Of a stretch of 44,501 nucleotides of DNA, positions 24,532 to 32,728 are shown in pieces. The stretch is from Candidatus Poribacteria bacterium (lineage in GTDB: Bacteria; Poribacteria; WGA-4E; WGA-3G). Position 1 is the first letter of the stretch. Each line of letters begins with the position of its first letter. The stretch is from assembly GCA_022822085.1 (NCBI GenBank), contig JAJECK010000115.1, forward strand, positions 1-44,501, given 5' to 3'. The notes under the pieces were generated by a model, which saw nothing but the letters and a program-made list of their open reading frames with translations, ran no database searches and had not been told where the DNA came from. The position numbers and the translations under genes were made by a program.

Positions 24532-26712
24532 CTACATATTCACATAACGCTCACACGGTTCATTTAATTCAACAAGCACTTTTTTGTCAACTTCGAGATA
24601 TCTGCCATTGATCATTACGAATTTGTCCCCACGCAAAAACAGATGTTCTCCTTCAAATTCTATCTTCTTTTCTGAATTTGTAACTGACATCTCGGCATAA
24701 CCATCATCTGAAATCAGGAATGTATCTGTTACACCCTTGGATTTCACCGTAAAACCAGTAGCCAACACATCTGCATCAGCACTAACAGCGATTGAAGAAA
24801 CAGTTGGTCGATGTCCAACATCAACTTTCATCGGAAACAACACAACATTCAGGACAGTTGGCAGTTCACGGCGTGTGGAAAAAGTCAACACCTTGCTGTC
24901 TAAGTGAATAGAAAGAACTTCTGCATCTGCAGCACCGATAAAAATATTACTGTGTCCAGCATCCTGAGTCCATATCTGTCCAGCATTTTGCATAATGTGT
25001 GGTGTGGTAAGCTGAAAAACCTGTTCCAGAGTGTGTTCCCCTTCGCCAAGTACAGTATCATGAAGAATGTAGTATTCGGCACTCTTTACATAAAAAATTG
25101 TCCGTTTGTGATGATAATCTGATGCCTTATACCATCCTTCAACAAAATCAAAAGTAGCTGTTGTAATCCATCGTGTATCTGGGTCAGGAATATATTCAGA
25201 TTCCGATGTTTGACTACGAATTTGCCCTTCACCGTCAATCAAAATACTATTGAATGACTTGCCGGTTTTGGATGGTTCATCATCGCTATTGTCAAGGTTG
25301 TGCGTGATTAGTTGTCGTCCATGTGCATACAGCACAAAACTCAGTTTATCTTCATAATACTGTTTTCCCAACGGACCGCTATCAAAACAGAGATATTGTG
25401 CATCCGATTCATCGCTATTTCTCATTACATAGTAGCCAGAGTCCGGCAAAGCCTGTGAACTAATCTTGGGTTCATTGTCTTTCAAAGGGACATTCCCGGT
25501 ACTGCACTTCTCAATACAATCTGTCCTGTCCCTCACAGAACCAGTAACAAATGGTGGAAATGACAAATCTGGTTGTCGAAGATTCATGCAAGCATTTGTC
25601 TGTTTCTCTAATAATGTTTTCAATTTTTCAACACATTCAGAATAGTCGTTCTGTTGCATTTTTTCGTTAATGTTAAGAAATTTGGAGAAATTACGCATTG
25701 CTTCTGCTTGAGAAGATAACAATAAGTCTTTATGGAAACCGTCAGGATAGAAGAAGGTCTTGATAATCCACTCATAGCGACGACAAGCTAATCTGAGCAG
25801 TTGCTCACTGAAACGAAATTCTGGAAAGATTAGTGCCGCAATACCGATTTCTGTTGTCCCATAAATTGCGGGAGTTGGATGGATGGATAGTTTTAATAGA
25901 CACTCAAGATATGTTTTCGCTGTGCTAAAGGTATCAGTCTTTTCTATATGTGAATTGAGTTCAAAAGCCTCTAACAGATCTATGCGAAATTTTGTATACT
26001 CCGATTTTGCTAAGGTTAAATCTCCTTGTAAATATGCGGATTTAACATTATCTAACCCACTATGTTCCAAATTGAGATAATCAAAGATCATGTTGTCACT
26101 CAATGGAAATTTAACACTATTCTGTTGGATTAATTTACGATTGAGAACCGAATTATATGATTGAACTGCGGTGTCGAGAATCGATAGATTGCGTGTATTT
26201 GCGAATTGAAATGCTGCATCAATCGGTTGTATTATATGGGTATATGATGGCTTGGGAGAAACTTCATTTAGATTTACCGAAGTACGACCAAATCCTGCAA
26301 GTCGCCACAGTTCAGCTTGCGGTAACACTTCACACACACAACTTGCCAATGCCAATGCACTGCCAGCAGCCAATCTTTCTCGTGCTGTTGGGGCATCAGA
26401 ATATGTATAGAGATATTCTATATGTTCTAAAAGTATTTTTGCTAACGGTTCCCACTCTGTTTTGTCAAACGTTTCATGTGCTGCGATTCCGATTGCCTCA
26501 ATCACACGTGCTGCCACAGATTCAAGACACCATGCAGGACTCTGTTCAGCATATTCAATTGGTGTGGGGTTTGATTCAGCAAAAGTAAGTAGTTCTTCAA
26601 AGTCTGCGATTGGCTCAAATTGATCAATGACAGGTATATCCTGTTTGACAAGTTCTGATGCTAACAACGCAATATGATTGGATTGTACTGTCGTATATTT
26701 ATCTAAAAGCAT
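24532..26712 (-). CDS. Heparinase II/III-like protein with altered catalytic segment
   Basis: The 726-residue protein follows the heparinase II/III layout: an N-terminal alpha-toroid (about 1-380) and a beta-sandwich C-terminal half. The junction PDSGYYVMRNSDESDAQYLCFDSGPLG...EDKLSFVLYAHGRQLITH is a clear family marker. In most relatives this stretch contains a GHxHxDxLSF motif whose His is catalytic; here it reads GKQYYEDKLSF, with both His missing. The later AHN-type segment is SFNSILIDGEG. The fold is kept, but eliminase activity is doubtful. No signal peptide is obvious. It is driven by the minus-strand promoter at 26749-26777. Confidence 0.75.
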   Translation of the reverse strand: MLLDKYTTVQSNHIALLASELVKQDIPVIDQFEPIADFEELLTFAESNPTPIEYAEQSPAWCLESVAARVIEAIGIAAHETFDKTEWEPLAKILLEHIEYLYTYSDAPTARERLAAGSALALASCVCEVLPQAELWRLAGFGRTSVNLNEVSPKPSYTHIIQPIDAAFQFANTRNLSILDTAVQSYNSVLNRKLIQQNSVKFPLSDNMIFDYLNLEHSGLDNVKSAYLQGDLTLAKSEYTKFRIDLLEAFELNSHIEKTDTFSTAKTYLECLLKLSIHPTPAIYGTTEIGIAALIFPEFRFSEQLLRLACRRYEWIIKTFFYPDGFHKDLLLSSQAEAMRNFSKFLNINEKMQQNDYSECVEKLKTLLEKQTNACMNLRQPDLSFPPFVTGSVRDRTDCIEKCSTGNVPLKDNEPKISSQALPDSGYYVMRNSDESDAQYLCFDSGPLGKQYYEDKLSFVLYAHGRQLITHNLDNSDDEPSKTGKSFNSILIDGEGQIRSQTSESEYIPDPDTRWITTATFDFVEGWYKASDYHHKRTIFYVKSAEYYILHDTVLGEGEHTLEQVFQLTTPHIMQNAGQIWTQDAGHSNIFIGAADAEVLSIHLDSKVLTFSTRRELPTVLNVVLFPMKVDVGHRPTVSSIAVSADADVLATGFTVKSKGVTDTFLISDDGYAEMSVTNSEKKIEFEGEHLFLRGDKFVMINGRYLEVDKKVLVELNEPCERYVNM

Positions 26713-26724
26713 ATTGCTACTCTC

Positions 26725-26753
26725 TTGACTACATATATTCTATGTGATATAAT
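26725..26753 (+). promoter_or_regulatory. Promoter for the VOC gene (right arm of a bidirectional promoter)
   Basis: TTGACT (26725-26730) is followed after 17 bases by a perfect TATAAT (26748-26753). The start would lie near 26760, 66 bases before the ATG at 26826. Its -10 box overlaps the minus-strand -10 at 26749-26754. Confidence 0.75.
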
Positions 26754-26777
26754 AACAACTGTATTCATATATGTCAA
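26749..26777 (-). promoter_or_regulatory. Promoter for the heparinase-like gene (left arm of a bidirectional promoter)
   Basis: On the minus strand a perfect TTGACA (26777-26772) is followed after 17 bases by TATTAT (26754-26749). The start would lie near 26742, 30 bases before the heparinase-like start codon. Confidence 0.7.
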
Positions 26778-26825
26778 ACTGTTGTTAGTTGATGGAGCGT
26801 ATTATATTATTGAAATGGAGGACTT

Positions 26826-27197
26826 ATGGCATTTACTTTTCATCATATACATCTCAGATGTGAAGACCTCGACGGAGCCATTGAATATTATGAAAATATG
26901 TTTGATGGAGAGGTTACTGATACCGTTGAAGTGCGCGGTTTAAAGATAGTACGGATGGAAATCGGTGGTGAACGTATTTTTCTATCACCCAAATTTGGTG
27001 ATATGGATGTTGAACCGACAAGTGGTAACCCGCGTTGGGGTGTCTATCAACTCGCTTTTACAGTTGAAGACCTTGACGCTGCGGTTGCTGATCTACAAGA
27101 AAAAGGTGCAGAACTTGAAGACCTAAAACCATCAGGACTGATGATGGCATTCTTCAAGGGACCAGATAACGTGCAGATTGAACTCATAGAAGCCTAA
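26826..27197 (+). CDS. VOC/glyoxalase-superfamily protein
   Basis: The 123-residue protein is one vicinal-oxygen-chelate module: FTFHHIHLRCEDLDGAIEYYENMFDGEV at the start and VYQLAFTVEDLDAAVADLQEKGAEL...FKGPDNVQIELIEA at the end. H7 and E119 occupy the usual metal-binding positions. Family members include glyoxalase I, dioxygenases and resistance proteins; the substrate cannot be assigned. The ribosome site is a TGGAGG 6-7 bases before the ATG. queE follows after 54 bases in the same direction. Confidence 0.85.
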   Translation: MAFTFHHIHLRCEDLDGAIEYYENMFDGEVTDTVEVRGLKIVRMEIGGERIFLSPKFGDMDVEPTSGNPRWGVYQLAFTVEDLDAAVADLQEKGAELEDLKPSGLMMAFFKGPDNVQIELIEA

Positions 27198-27251
27198 GTG
27201 TTTTACAGGAATGTGAATCCTTGTTCCGATACCTAAACAGTGAGGTATCCC

Positions 27252-27932
27252 ATGAAATACAGTGAGCTGTTCTATACAATTCAAGGGGAAGGACAACTCA
27301 TTGGAGTTCCATCTGTTTTTTTTCGAACAAGTTATTGTAATCTTAGATGTATTTGGTGCGACACACCGTATACATCTTGGCATCCTGAAAACAAGGATAT
27401 TTCAGTGGAAGAAACTGTGGCTGCAATTGCCAAATTTGGCTGTAGACATATCGTCATCACTGGTGGTGAACCATTTATTCAAACTGATGAATTAATAGAA
27501 CTATGCCAAGAATTAGATAAACAGGGACATCATATCACGATTGAAACGAATGCGACACTATTCGCTGAAGTTGCAGCACACTTAATATCAATGAGTCCGA
27601 AGTTACGCAATTCCAATCCACCCGAAGATAATCGTTTTTTCGGTCGTCATGAACGGGAACGTATCCAACCCGATGTCATTCGTAAGTTTTTGGATGCTTA
27701 TCTATGCCAAGTGAAGTTTGTGGTAGATACACCAGACGATCTGGCAGAAATTCGATCTTTGCAGACAGAAATCGGGATCCCATCTGAAACTATCATGTTG
27801 ATGCCTCAAGGTAAAACTCCGCAGGTACTGAATCAGAAGCAGGAATGGTTGGTTGAACTCTGCAAAGAAAACGGGTATCGTTATTCACCACGTGTGCATG
27901 TTGACATTTGGGGTGAAAAACGTGGTGTATAA
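27252..27932 (+). CDS. queE: 7-carboxy-7-deazaguanine synthase (QueE)
   Basis: This 226-residue radical SAM enzyme converts CPH4 to 7-carboxy-7-deazaguanine in queuosine precursor synthesis. It opens YSELFYTIQGEGQLIG, a QueE hallmark, and binds a 4Fe-4S cluster through C29-x3-C33-x2-C36 (CNLRCIWC, then DTPYTSW). ITGGEP provides the SAM-binding GGE motif. The C-terminal MPQG and SPRVHVDIWG are also characteristic. ATG 27252 is chosen over GTG 27240 because GAGG lies 6 bases upstream and the family starts here. The other queuosine genes are not in this window. It is followed by the amidohydrolase gene after 3 bases. Confidence 0.9.
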   Translation: MKYSELFYTIQGEGQLIGVPSVFFRTSYCNLRCIWCDTPYTSWHPENKDISVEETVAAIAKFGCRHIVITGGEPFIQTDELIELCQELDKQGHHITIETNATLFAEVAAHLISMSPKLRNSNPPEDNRFFGRHERERIQPDVIRKFLDAYLCQVKFVVDTPDDLAEIRSLQTEIGIPSETIMLMPQGKTPQVLNQKQEWLVELCKENGYRYSPRVHVDIWGEKRGV

Positions 27933-27935
27933 CGT

Positions 27936-28949
27936 ATGAACTATGATATTTTACTTAAGGGCGGTACTGTCGTTGATCCCGCTCAAAATTTGAATGCAAA
28001 TCGTGATGTTGCAATCGCAGACGGTGCTATTGCTGCAATTGATACGGATATTCCCAAAGATGCTGCTAAACAGACCATCTCTGCCAAGAATCAATACGTC
28101 ACACCAGGGTTAATAGACATCCATACGCATGTCTACTACGGTGTCACAACATGGGGTATCAAAGCCGATGACATCTGTCCTATTTCAGGTACAACTACGT
28201 TTGTTGATGCTGGTAGCGCAAGTTGGGCAACATTTCCCGGTTTCCGTGAATTTATCGTTGAACCTGCACAAACGCACATTTTAAACTATGTTCACATCTC
28301 TGGTATTGGACTTGTTTATGGTCCTGTTGGAGAGATGCATGACCTCTCCTATGCCGATCCAGACCTTGTTGCTGACACGTTAAAATCAAACCGAGATATT
28401 ACTGTCGGTGTAAAGGTACGACAAGGTAAGATGCAGGTAGGTAATAACGGTGTGGAACCATTGAAACTTGCTATCCAAGCAGCTGAACAAGCGAACATGC
28501 CTGTAATGTGTCATATCGGGGAGGGTGTCCCACTTCCTGATGTCTTGGAATTGATGAGACCGGGTGATGTGATTACACACTGCTTTCAAGGAAATGGAGA
28601 CAATATCATTGACGAAAAAGGTAAGATTATCCCAGAAGCTTGGCAAGCACAACAGAACAGTGTTATCTTTGATGTCGGTCACGGTGCAGGTAGTTTTCGG
28701 TATGAAGTTGCACAACGAGCAATGGAACAAGGCTTCATTTCTGATGTTATCAGTACTGACCTACATACAGGCAATATCAACGGTCCTGTCTATGATTTAC
28801 CGACCACGTTATCAAAATTGGTGCATCTGGGGTTAACATTGGAAGAAGTAATTGAAAAATCCACTATCAATGCTGCTAAAACCATCAAACGTGAAAATCA
28901 ACTCGGTCATCTGAAAATTGGAACTTACAGCAGATGTTGCAGTTCTTGA
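27936..28949 (+). CDS. Amidohydrolase-family metallohydrolase, frameshifted near its end
   Basis: The frame begins with the usual N-terminal sandwich (YDILLKGGTVVDPAQN) and has metal ligands DIHTH, a Lys in GVKVRQGK, CHIGE, THCFQG and STDLHT. This matches the amidohydrolase/deacetylase (dihydroorotase/D-aminoacylase-like) family acting on cyclic amides or N-acyl groups. After KIGT the frame turns into YSRCCSS and stops at 28947-28949. A single extra T near 28925-28926 explains this: the family ending continues in another frame to 29055. It may be a real mutation, a sequencing error, or rarely a recoding site. The start follows queE by 3 bases. Confidence 0.8.
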   Translation: MNYDILLKGGTVVDPAQNLNANRDVAIADGAIAAIDTDIPKDAAKQTISAKNQYVTPGLIDIHTHVYYGVTTWGIKADDICPISGTTTFVDAGSASWATFPGFREFIVEPAQTHILNYVHISGIGLVYGPVGEMHDLSYADPDLVADTLKSNRDITVGVKVRQGKMQVGNNGVEPLKLAIQAAEQANMPVMCHIGEGVPLPDVLELMRPGDVITHCFQGNGDNIIDEKGKIIPEAWQAQQNSVIFDVGHGAGSFRYEVAQRAMEQGFISDVISTDLHTGNINGPVYDLPTTLSKLVHLGLTLEEVIEKSTINAAKTIKRENQLGHLKIGTYSRCCSS

Positions 28950-29055
28950 GGTGCTTGATGGAGAGTTTGAATTCTCCGATGCACACAACACAAAGTTTAT
29001 TGGAAGCCAGAAAATCAAGGCGGTTTTAACAATCCGTGAAGGGAAAATACTATAG
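28927..29055 (+). pseudogene. Out-of-frame C-terminal tail of the amidohydrolase
   Basis: From ACA at 28927 the frame reads TADVAVLEVLDGEFEFSDA and on to VLTIREGKIL, then stops at 29053-29055. This is the normal ending of the amidohydrolase family (ADVAVL near the metal-site barrel end). It joins the 27936 frame if one T at 28925-28926 is removed. It abuts the next start codon (29056) without a gap. Confidence 0.8.
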
Positions 29056-29463
29056 ATGTCACTCATAGCACAAAAGATCAGCGGTTGTTACCGACGAGTT
29101 CTAATCTTTCTATTTGCGGCTATTATTATATGTGCTGGACTTGGGGTCTTAGCCTACAACCTCGTTGGTGGTGCTGAGGGCTTACGTTACTGGACAGCAA
29201 CGCAAGCATTAAATGGGACGAAAAAGCATCTATTGACACACCGTCCTGACGGTGTTCGGCAAGAGACTATAACAGGACAATTTGAAGTGATGGAACAGGC
29301 AGTCCAGAGTCGACAGATTGACTTAGAAGCCCTATATCAGGTAATTAGAGCTTATCAGGAAAAATTCTATTTACCAGGATTGTCAGTAAAAATAAAACCC
29401 TCTACACCAGAGGTTGAGGAGTTTTTTTCACAATTAAATCAGACTATAATCTCTGATGAATAG
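29056..29463 (+). CDS. Small single-pass membrane protein of unknown function
   Basis: The 135-residue protein has one membrane segment (about residues 15-37, VLIFLFAAIIICAGLGVLAYNLVGG) after a basic N-terminus, then a soluble helical domain (EAL...VIRAYQEKFYLPG). The family is not recognised. The ATG directly follows the stop of the intact amidohydrolase frame (29053-29055), and the gene would be translated from the same transcript. It is likely inner-membrane anchored with a periplasmic tail. Confidence 0.5.
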   Translation: MSLIAQKISGCYRRVLIFLFAAIIICAGLGVLAYNLVGGAEGLRYWTATQALNGTKKHLLTHRPDGVRQETITGQFEVMEQAVQSRQIDLEALYQVIRAYQEKFYLPGLSVKIKPSTPEVEEFFSQLNQTIISDE

Positions 29464-29488
29464 ATGTAGTGTATAATATATTCTGTTG

Positions 29489-30559
29489 TTAATTGCCCGC
29501 TCGAAAATCACGAATCATTTCTCGAATTAGATTTGTTGCTGCATCACCACTTAAATCTGTGTTAATAATGATCGAAATTGCGCGTTGAAATCTTGCGCGT
29601 AGATCACCCCACGCTTGTTCCAAAAACTGATTTTCTTTCAATTCGGGTCTGGCAGTGGCTTCTAAAATCCTATGGATAATAGATAGATAAAAAAGTAGAT
29701 GATGTGCATCAACACGTGCTGTGACATCAGCAACTGAACAGTTTTCTCGATGGTGAACTACCCAGTCGGCATAAGTTTCAACCAGTTCACGATTCAATAG
29801 TGAAATAAAATTTGTCCCATCCTGATATGCACCAATACTGTTAAAATACTGAACTAACCGTCGTTCTTGCCAATCCCAACCGATACTCCCAAAGTCAATA
29901 AAGTAAGGAAGTTCACTCTCAATTACGATATTTCGGGCCTGATAGTCAAGACTGTCCAATGTAAGGGGAGCATCAAGTAGTCGATTAGAAAGAGATGTCC
30001 AAGCAACATCAAGCGGCTCATTTTGTGATGAAGTGGGTGGAGTTTTACATAGTTCTTGTAGATAACCGATGGTCTTTCTTCCCTGATTAAGTAGATTATG
30101 CAAAGTTTCTTTGACGTTAAATTGGAATATGTAAGGTTCGAAAAGGTCGCAATTTTCAGAAAACACTGCTTCAATTCTACAAAGAATATTTAAGATAGTG
30201 TTTAACTCAGACTGTATACTTGATGCTGAGCTGCGCTGCACTATTGAATCGAGTGTATGTTCGCCACGCCACTCTAATAATAGGACATGATGTTTTTCAG
30301 ATTCCCAAATCACATTTGGTACAAGACATCCTGCCTTATATAGTGTTGATAATGTGAACTTCTCAATCTGAAATGGTGTGTAGCCTGTTTCGGTCACCGG
30401 AACAGTAATCTCATGTTGTTTGAGAAGATAACGCTTTCCTCTGATTTTCAAACAGCATACATTCTGCTTTTCTCTATTTCCGTGTCGTATCTTCGCAACC
30501 CTAATTTCAGATGGATTGATTTGAAAATGTGAAGCTATTTTGTTCAACAGATTTTGCAT
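29489..30559 (-). CDS. APH-like phosphotransferase (protein-kinase fold)
   Basis: The 356-residue protein resembles the aminoglycoside phosphotransferase/CotS/HtrA-type kinases: a glycine-poor N-lobe with LKIRGKRYLLKQHE (possible Lys of the ATP site), a hinge VLLLEWRGEHTL, then a C-lobe with LDSLDYQARNIVIES (catalytic D and N in place of HGD-x-x-x-x-N) and IDFGSIGWD (DFG-like metal site). A small-molecule kinase role is likely; the substrate is unknown. It points away from the 29056 gene and is flanked by the repeat-rich gap 30560-31371. No ribosome site stands out. Confidence 0.7.
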   Translation of the reverse strand: MQNLLNKIASHFQINPSEIRVAKIRHGNREKQNVCCLKIRGKRYLLKQHEITVPVTETGYTPFQIEKFTLSTLYKAGCLVPNVIWESEKHHVLLLEWRGEHTLDSIVQRSSASSIQSELNTILNILCRIEAVFSENCDLFEPYIFQFNVKETLHNLLNQGRKTIGYLQELCKTPPTSSQNEPLDVAWTSLSNRLLDAPLTLDSLDYQARNIVIESELPYFIDFGSIGWDWQERRLVQYFNSIGAYQDGTNFISLLNRELVETYADWVVHHRENCSVADVTARVDAHHLLFYLSIIHRILEATARPELKENQFLEQAWGDLRARFQRAISIIINTDLSGDAATNLIREMIRDFRAGN

Positions 30560-30692
30560 ACTTGACTCCTGGTGATATACAATAGACGTTCTATACAGAT
30601 GTTACGTTGATATGGTTCTGTCCTTTCTATAAATATAACGCCAGTTTGATAAAAGAATTCAATTTTGATAGGACAGACGCATTCCCCCTTGA

Positions 30693-30843
30693 ATGAAGAT
30701 AAACTTATTAATTGGGTCCTTTTTCTTCTGGGCGGGGGCAGTTGTCACTGCTGCTGGCAAGGCGGGGAATGACTAAATGTCATTCATACCGTTGATTTCT
30801 TCCTAACCTCGCCACATTACCGAAATTATTTTTTAATCTTCAT
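30693..30843 (+). mobile_element. Nested palindromic element B, copy 1 (151 bp)
   Basis: The element starts ATGAAGATAAACT and ends TTAATCTTCAT. It is flanked by A (30692) and A (30844), where the MITE copy at 9093-9095 has a single central A in the loop GAT of the CCCCTT/AAGGGG hairpin. An inner palindrome GAATGAC-TAAAT-GTCATTC lies at 30767-30785. It is non-coding. Confidence 0.75.
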
Positions 30844-30901
30844 ATAAGGGATAGGGGTTAGAAGTCGCTATTTCAGTGTTTAACCTCTAAGTCCCCCTTA
30901 T

Positions 30902-31015
30902 ATGACCATTAAGTTATTAATTCGGTCCTTTCCTATTCACATGAGGTGGGTGTTCCACCTGCTGGCGAGGTTTCCTAACCTCGCCACATTACCGATTTAT
31001 TTTCTTAATCTTCAT
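30902..31015 (+). mobile_element. Nested palindromic element B, copy 2 (114 bp)
   Basis: The element starts ATGACCATTAAGTT and ends TTAATCTTCAT, flanked by T (30901) and T (31016). The empty loop in the 9066 MITE is ATC, so the insertion duplicates the central T. It contains an AGGTGG/CCACCT hairpin and a GGCGAGGTT/AACCTCGCC hairpin (30964-30985), and lacks the inner insertion found in copies 1 and 3. It is non-coding. Confidence 0.75.
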
Positions 31016-31229
31016 TCAAGGGGACTTTAAGAGGAATGCATCCATCCTGCCTTATTATCAAACTCACGTTAAATATAGGTGGAATGGAATAGTAATTTGG
31101 GTAGGTTTTAGTCTGTAATTCATAAACCTCCGGCAGGGCGGAGTACCAATGCCGCTCTATACTGCTGAGGCTCTATGTTACTCACGCCTTATGTTTTAAA
31201 TACATTCCGCCGCAAATAAAGTTAAATAT

Positions 31230-31258
31230 TTGATATACAGGGTGAAATGTGTTATAAT
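31230..31258 (+). promoter_or_regulatory. Promoter of the rpsF-ssb-rpsR-rplI operon
   Basis: TTGATA (31230-31235) and a perfect TATAAT (31253-31258) are separated by 17 bases. The start near 31265 gives a leader of about 107 bases containing stem-loops, in front of the first ribosomal gene. Confidence 0.8.
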
Positions 31259-31287
31259 TACATAGGTAAAACTATTTAAATAGGAGT

Positions 31288-31371
31288 CTATCCAAAGTGA
31301 TAGAACTATAGAAAACTAATCTCTGCTCCCGATTTTGCGGTGGAGCCGTGAGTCCATAGAGAGGAAATACA
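31288..31371 (+). promoter_or_regulatory. Structured leader of the rpsF operon, possible S6:S18 autoregulatory site
   Basis: A small hairpin CTATC/GATAG (31288-31303) is followed by a GCTCC (31325-31329) / GGAGC (31342-31346) stem with an inner CG/CG pair and an asymmetric GT bulge, then CCG. Leaders of rpsF operons in many phyla carry an S6:S18-binding stem with a CCG element. The match here was judged by eye only, so the assignment is tentative. Confidence 0.35.
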
Positions 31372-31821
31372 TTGAAATTATACGAACTTATGATTATCAT
31401 CACCCCTGACTATGAGGAGAACGAGGCAGAAGCACTCATTGAGAACGTCAGGAGTATTGTTGAAGATGGCGGAAACCTAATTCATCTTGATGTTTGGGGA
31501 AAGAGACGACTTGCATACCCAATTCAGAAGCGCAGCGAAGGCTATTACGCAGTATATGTATTCGAATGTGACCCCAGTTTCGTGGCGCAAGTGAACCAAG
31601 CACTCCGTGTTATTGAAGCAATTTTACGACACATGATTGTGCTCTACGAAGACGACATAGAAAAATTAAAAGCAGCTCAAGAAGAGGAAACTCCCCCTGA
31701 AACCACGGATGACAGTTCAGAAGATACAACCGAATCCGCAATTGATACATCCGCAAATGATACAGTAGATAGTGATGAAGATCCAGCATCCGATGAAAAC
31801 AATACTGAAGAATCGGAATAA
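31372..31821 (+). CDS. rpsF: 30S ribosomal protein S6
   Basis: The 149-residue protein matches S6: YELMIIITPDYEENEAEALIENVRSIVEDGGNLIHLDVWGKRRLAYPIQKRSEGYYAVYVFEC, which binds S18 and 16S rRNA in the small subunit platform. A natural acidic, Thr/Ser/Asp-rich tail of about 45 residues extends beyond the usual ~95-residue core. The start is TTG with AGAGGA 8 bases upstream; the family alignment begins here. It is the first gene of the rpsF-ssb-rpsR-rplI order and is served by the promoter at 31230. Confidence 0.93.
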   Translation: MKLYELMIIITPDYEENEAEALIENVRSIVEDGGNLIHLDVWGKRRLAYPIQKRSEGYYAVYVFECDPSFVAQVNQALRVIEAILRHMIVLYEDDIEKLKAAQEEETPPETTDDSSEDTTESAIDTSANDTVDSDEDPASDENNTEESE

Positions 31822-31888
31822 TTACACACAATAATTGCGAAATAGATTATATATGATCTTATGACGCGATACAACAAAGGAGCAAATC

Positions 31889-32365
31889 ATGGCAAGTTAT
31901 AATAAGGTCATTCTAATGGGTAATCTCACACGAGACCCTGAAATGAAATATCTGCCAAGTGGAACCGCCGTTGCGAATTTTGGAATCGCTATGAACGAAC
32001 GTTATACTGACAGGCAAACTGGTGAACAGAAAGAAGTAGCTTGTTTTGTTGATGTAGAAGCATGGGATAGGCAAGCTGAAGTTGTTAATGAATATCTTAG
32101 CAAGGGAAGCCCTATATTCCTTGAAGGATCGCTCAAATTTGATTCTTGGGAAACACCTGAAGGCGAAAAACGTAGCAGACTCAAAGTTCGCCTCCTAAGG
32201 TTCCAATTTATTGGTAGTAGAGAAGGTGGTGATGAAACAGAGGGTGGATACACACAAGCTACACCACAAGATTCCTCTCCTACGCAAGGGCAACCTGATC
32301 AGGGTTCCGCACCACCGACAGGAGAGAACGACTCCTCCTCAACAGATGATGATATACCATTCTAA
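31889..32365 (+). CDS. ssb: Single-stranded DNA-binding protein
   Basis: The 158-residue protein has the OB-fold start SYNKVILMGNLTRDPEMKYLPSGTAVANFGIAMNE and the ending DDDIPF, the conserved acidic tip that recruits replication and repair partners. A Gln/Pro/Ser-rich linker (about 110-150) joins them. It coats single-stranded DNA during replication, recombination and repair. AAAGGAG precedes the ATG by 7 bases. Its place between rpsF and rpsR is conserved across bacteria. Confidence 0.96.
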   Translation: MASYNKVILMGNLTRDPEMKYLPSGTAVANFGIAMNERYTDRQTGEQKEVACFVDVEAWDRQAEVVNEYLSKGSPIFLEGSLKFDSWETPEGEKRSRLKVRLLRFQFIGSREGGDETEGGYTQATPQDSSPTQGQPDQGSAPPTGENDSSSTDDDIPF

Positions 32366-32440
32366 TAACGCAGCGGAAATTGAGCAACACTAATACCCGG
32401 TTTGGCAATTTTGTGTTTTCAGATAAAGGAGTAGAAAACT

Positions 32441-32641
32441 ATGGCATATCGTCGGAGATCCCGTTTCAGTAAGTTGGAATCCGTTGATTACAAAGATATA
32501 GATACGTTAAGGAAGTTTGTCAACGAACGCGGAAAAATAGTCAGCCGCCGAGTTTCTGGACTTTCAGCAAAACAACAACGAATGGTAACCCGCGCAATCA
32601 AACGGGCGCGGAATATGGCACTATTGCCATTTACGCGGTAA
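32441..32641 (+). CDS. rpsR: 30S ribosomal protein S18
   Basis: The 66-residue basic protein contains [49 protein letters not shown], the S18 core, which binds S6 and rRNA in the 30S platform. The N-terminal extension before VDYKD is short. No Cys zinc-binding variant residues are seen. AAAGGAG precedes the ATG. It lies between ssb and rplI. Confidence 0.95.
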   Translation: MAYRRRSRFSKLESVDYKDIDTLRKFVNERGKIVSRRVSGLSAKQQRMVTRAIKRARNMALLPFTR

Positions 32642-32728
32642 TTTTAGAAAGAATTATAACTTTGTAGCACATTTTTCTGAGGAGACAACTATCATCTCAT
32701 CGGTTATTGTGCTATTCGGATGGAAAAT

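Larger units (their letters stand above)
30669..31049. mobile_element. Second copy of MITE family A, interrupted by two nested B elements
   Basis: The outer ends (AGGACAGACGCATTCC near 30670 and GGAATGCATCCATCCT near 31048) match the MITE at 9071-9201 with several differences. The remaining interior GGGGTTAG...TATTTCAGTGTTTAACC also matches. Removing 30693-30843 and 30902-31015 leaves an element of about 116 bp. Both insertions lie in the 3-nt loops of its two hairpins. No clear target duplication remains, so this copy is older than copy 1. It occupies half of the 812-base gap before rpsF; the rest (31050-31229) shows no coding frame. Confidence 0.75.

Noticed and set aside
30669-31049. Repeated short palindromes suggesting a CRISPR array
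   Set aside because: The copies differ in length (114-151 bp), are not regularly spaced, have inverted-repeat ends and sit in hairpin loops. No spacers or cas genes are present.
31050-31229. Possible tRNA or small RNA between the MITE and the rpsF promoter
   Set aside because: No cloverleaf arms, no T-loop-like motif and no promoter-terminator pair were found.
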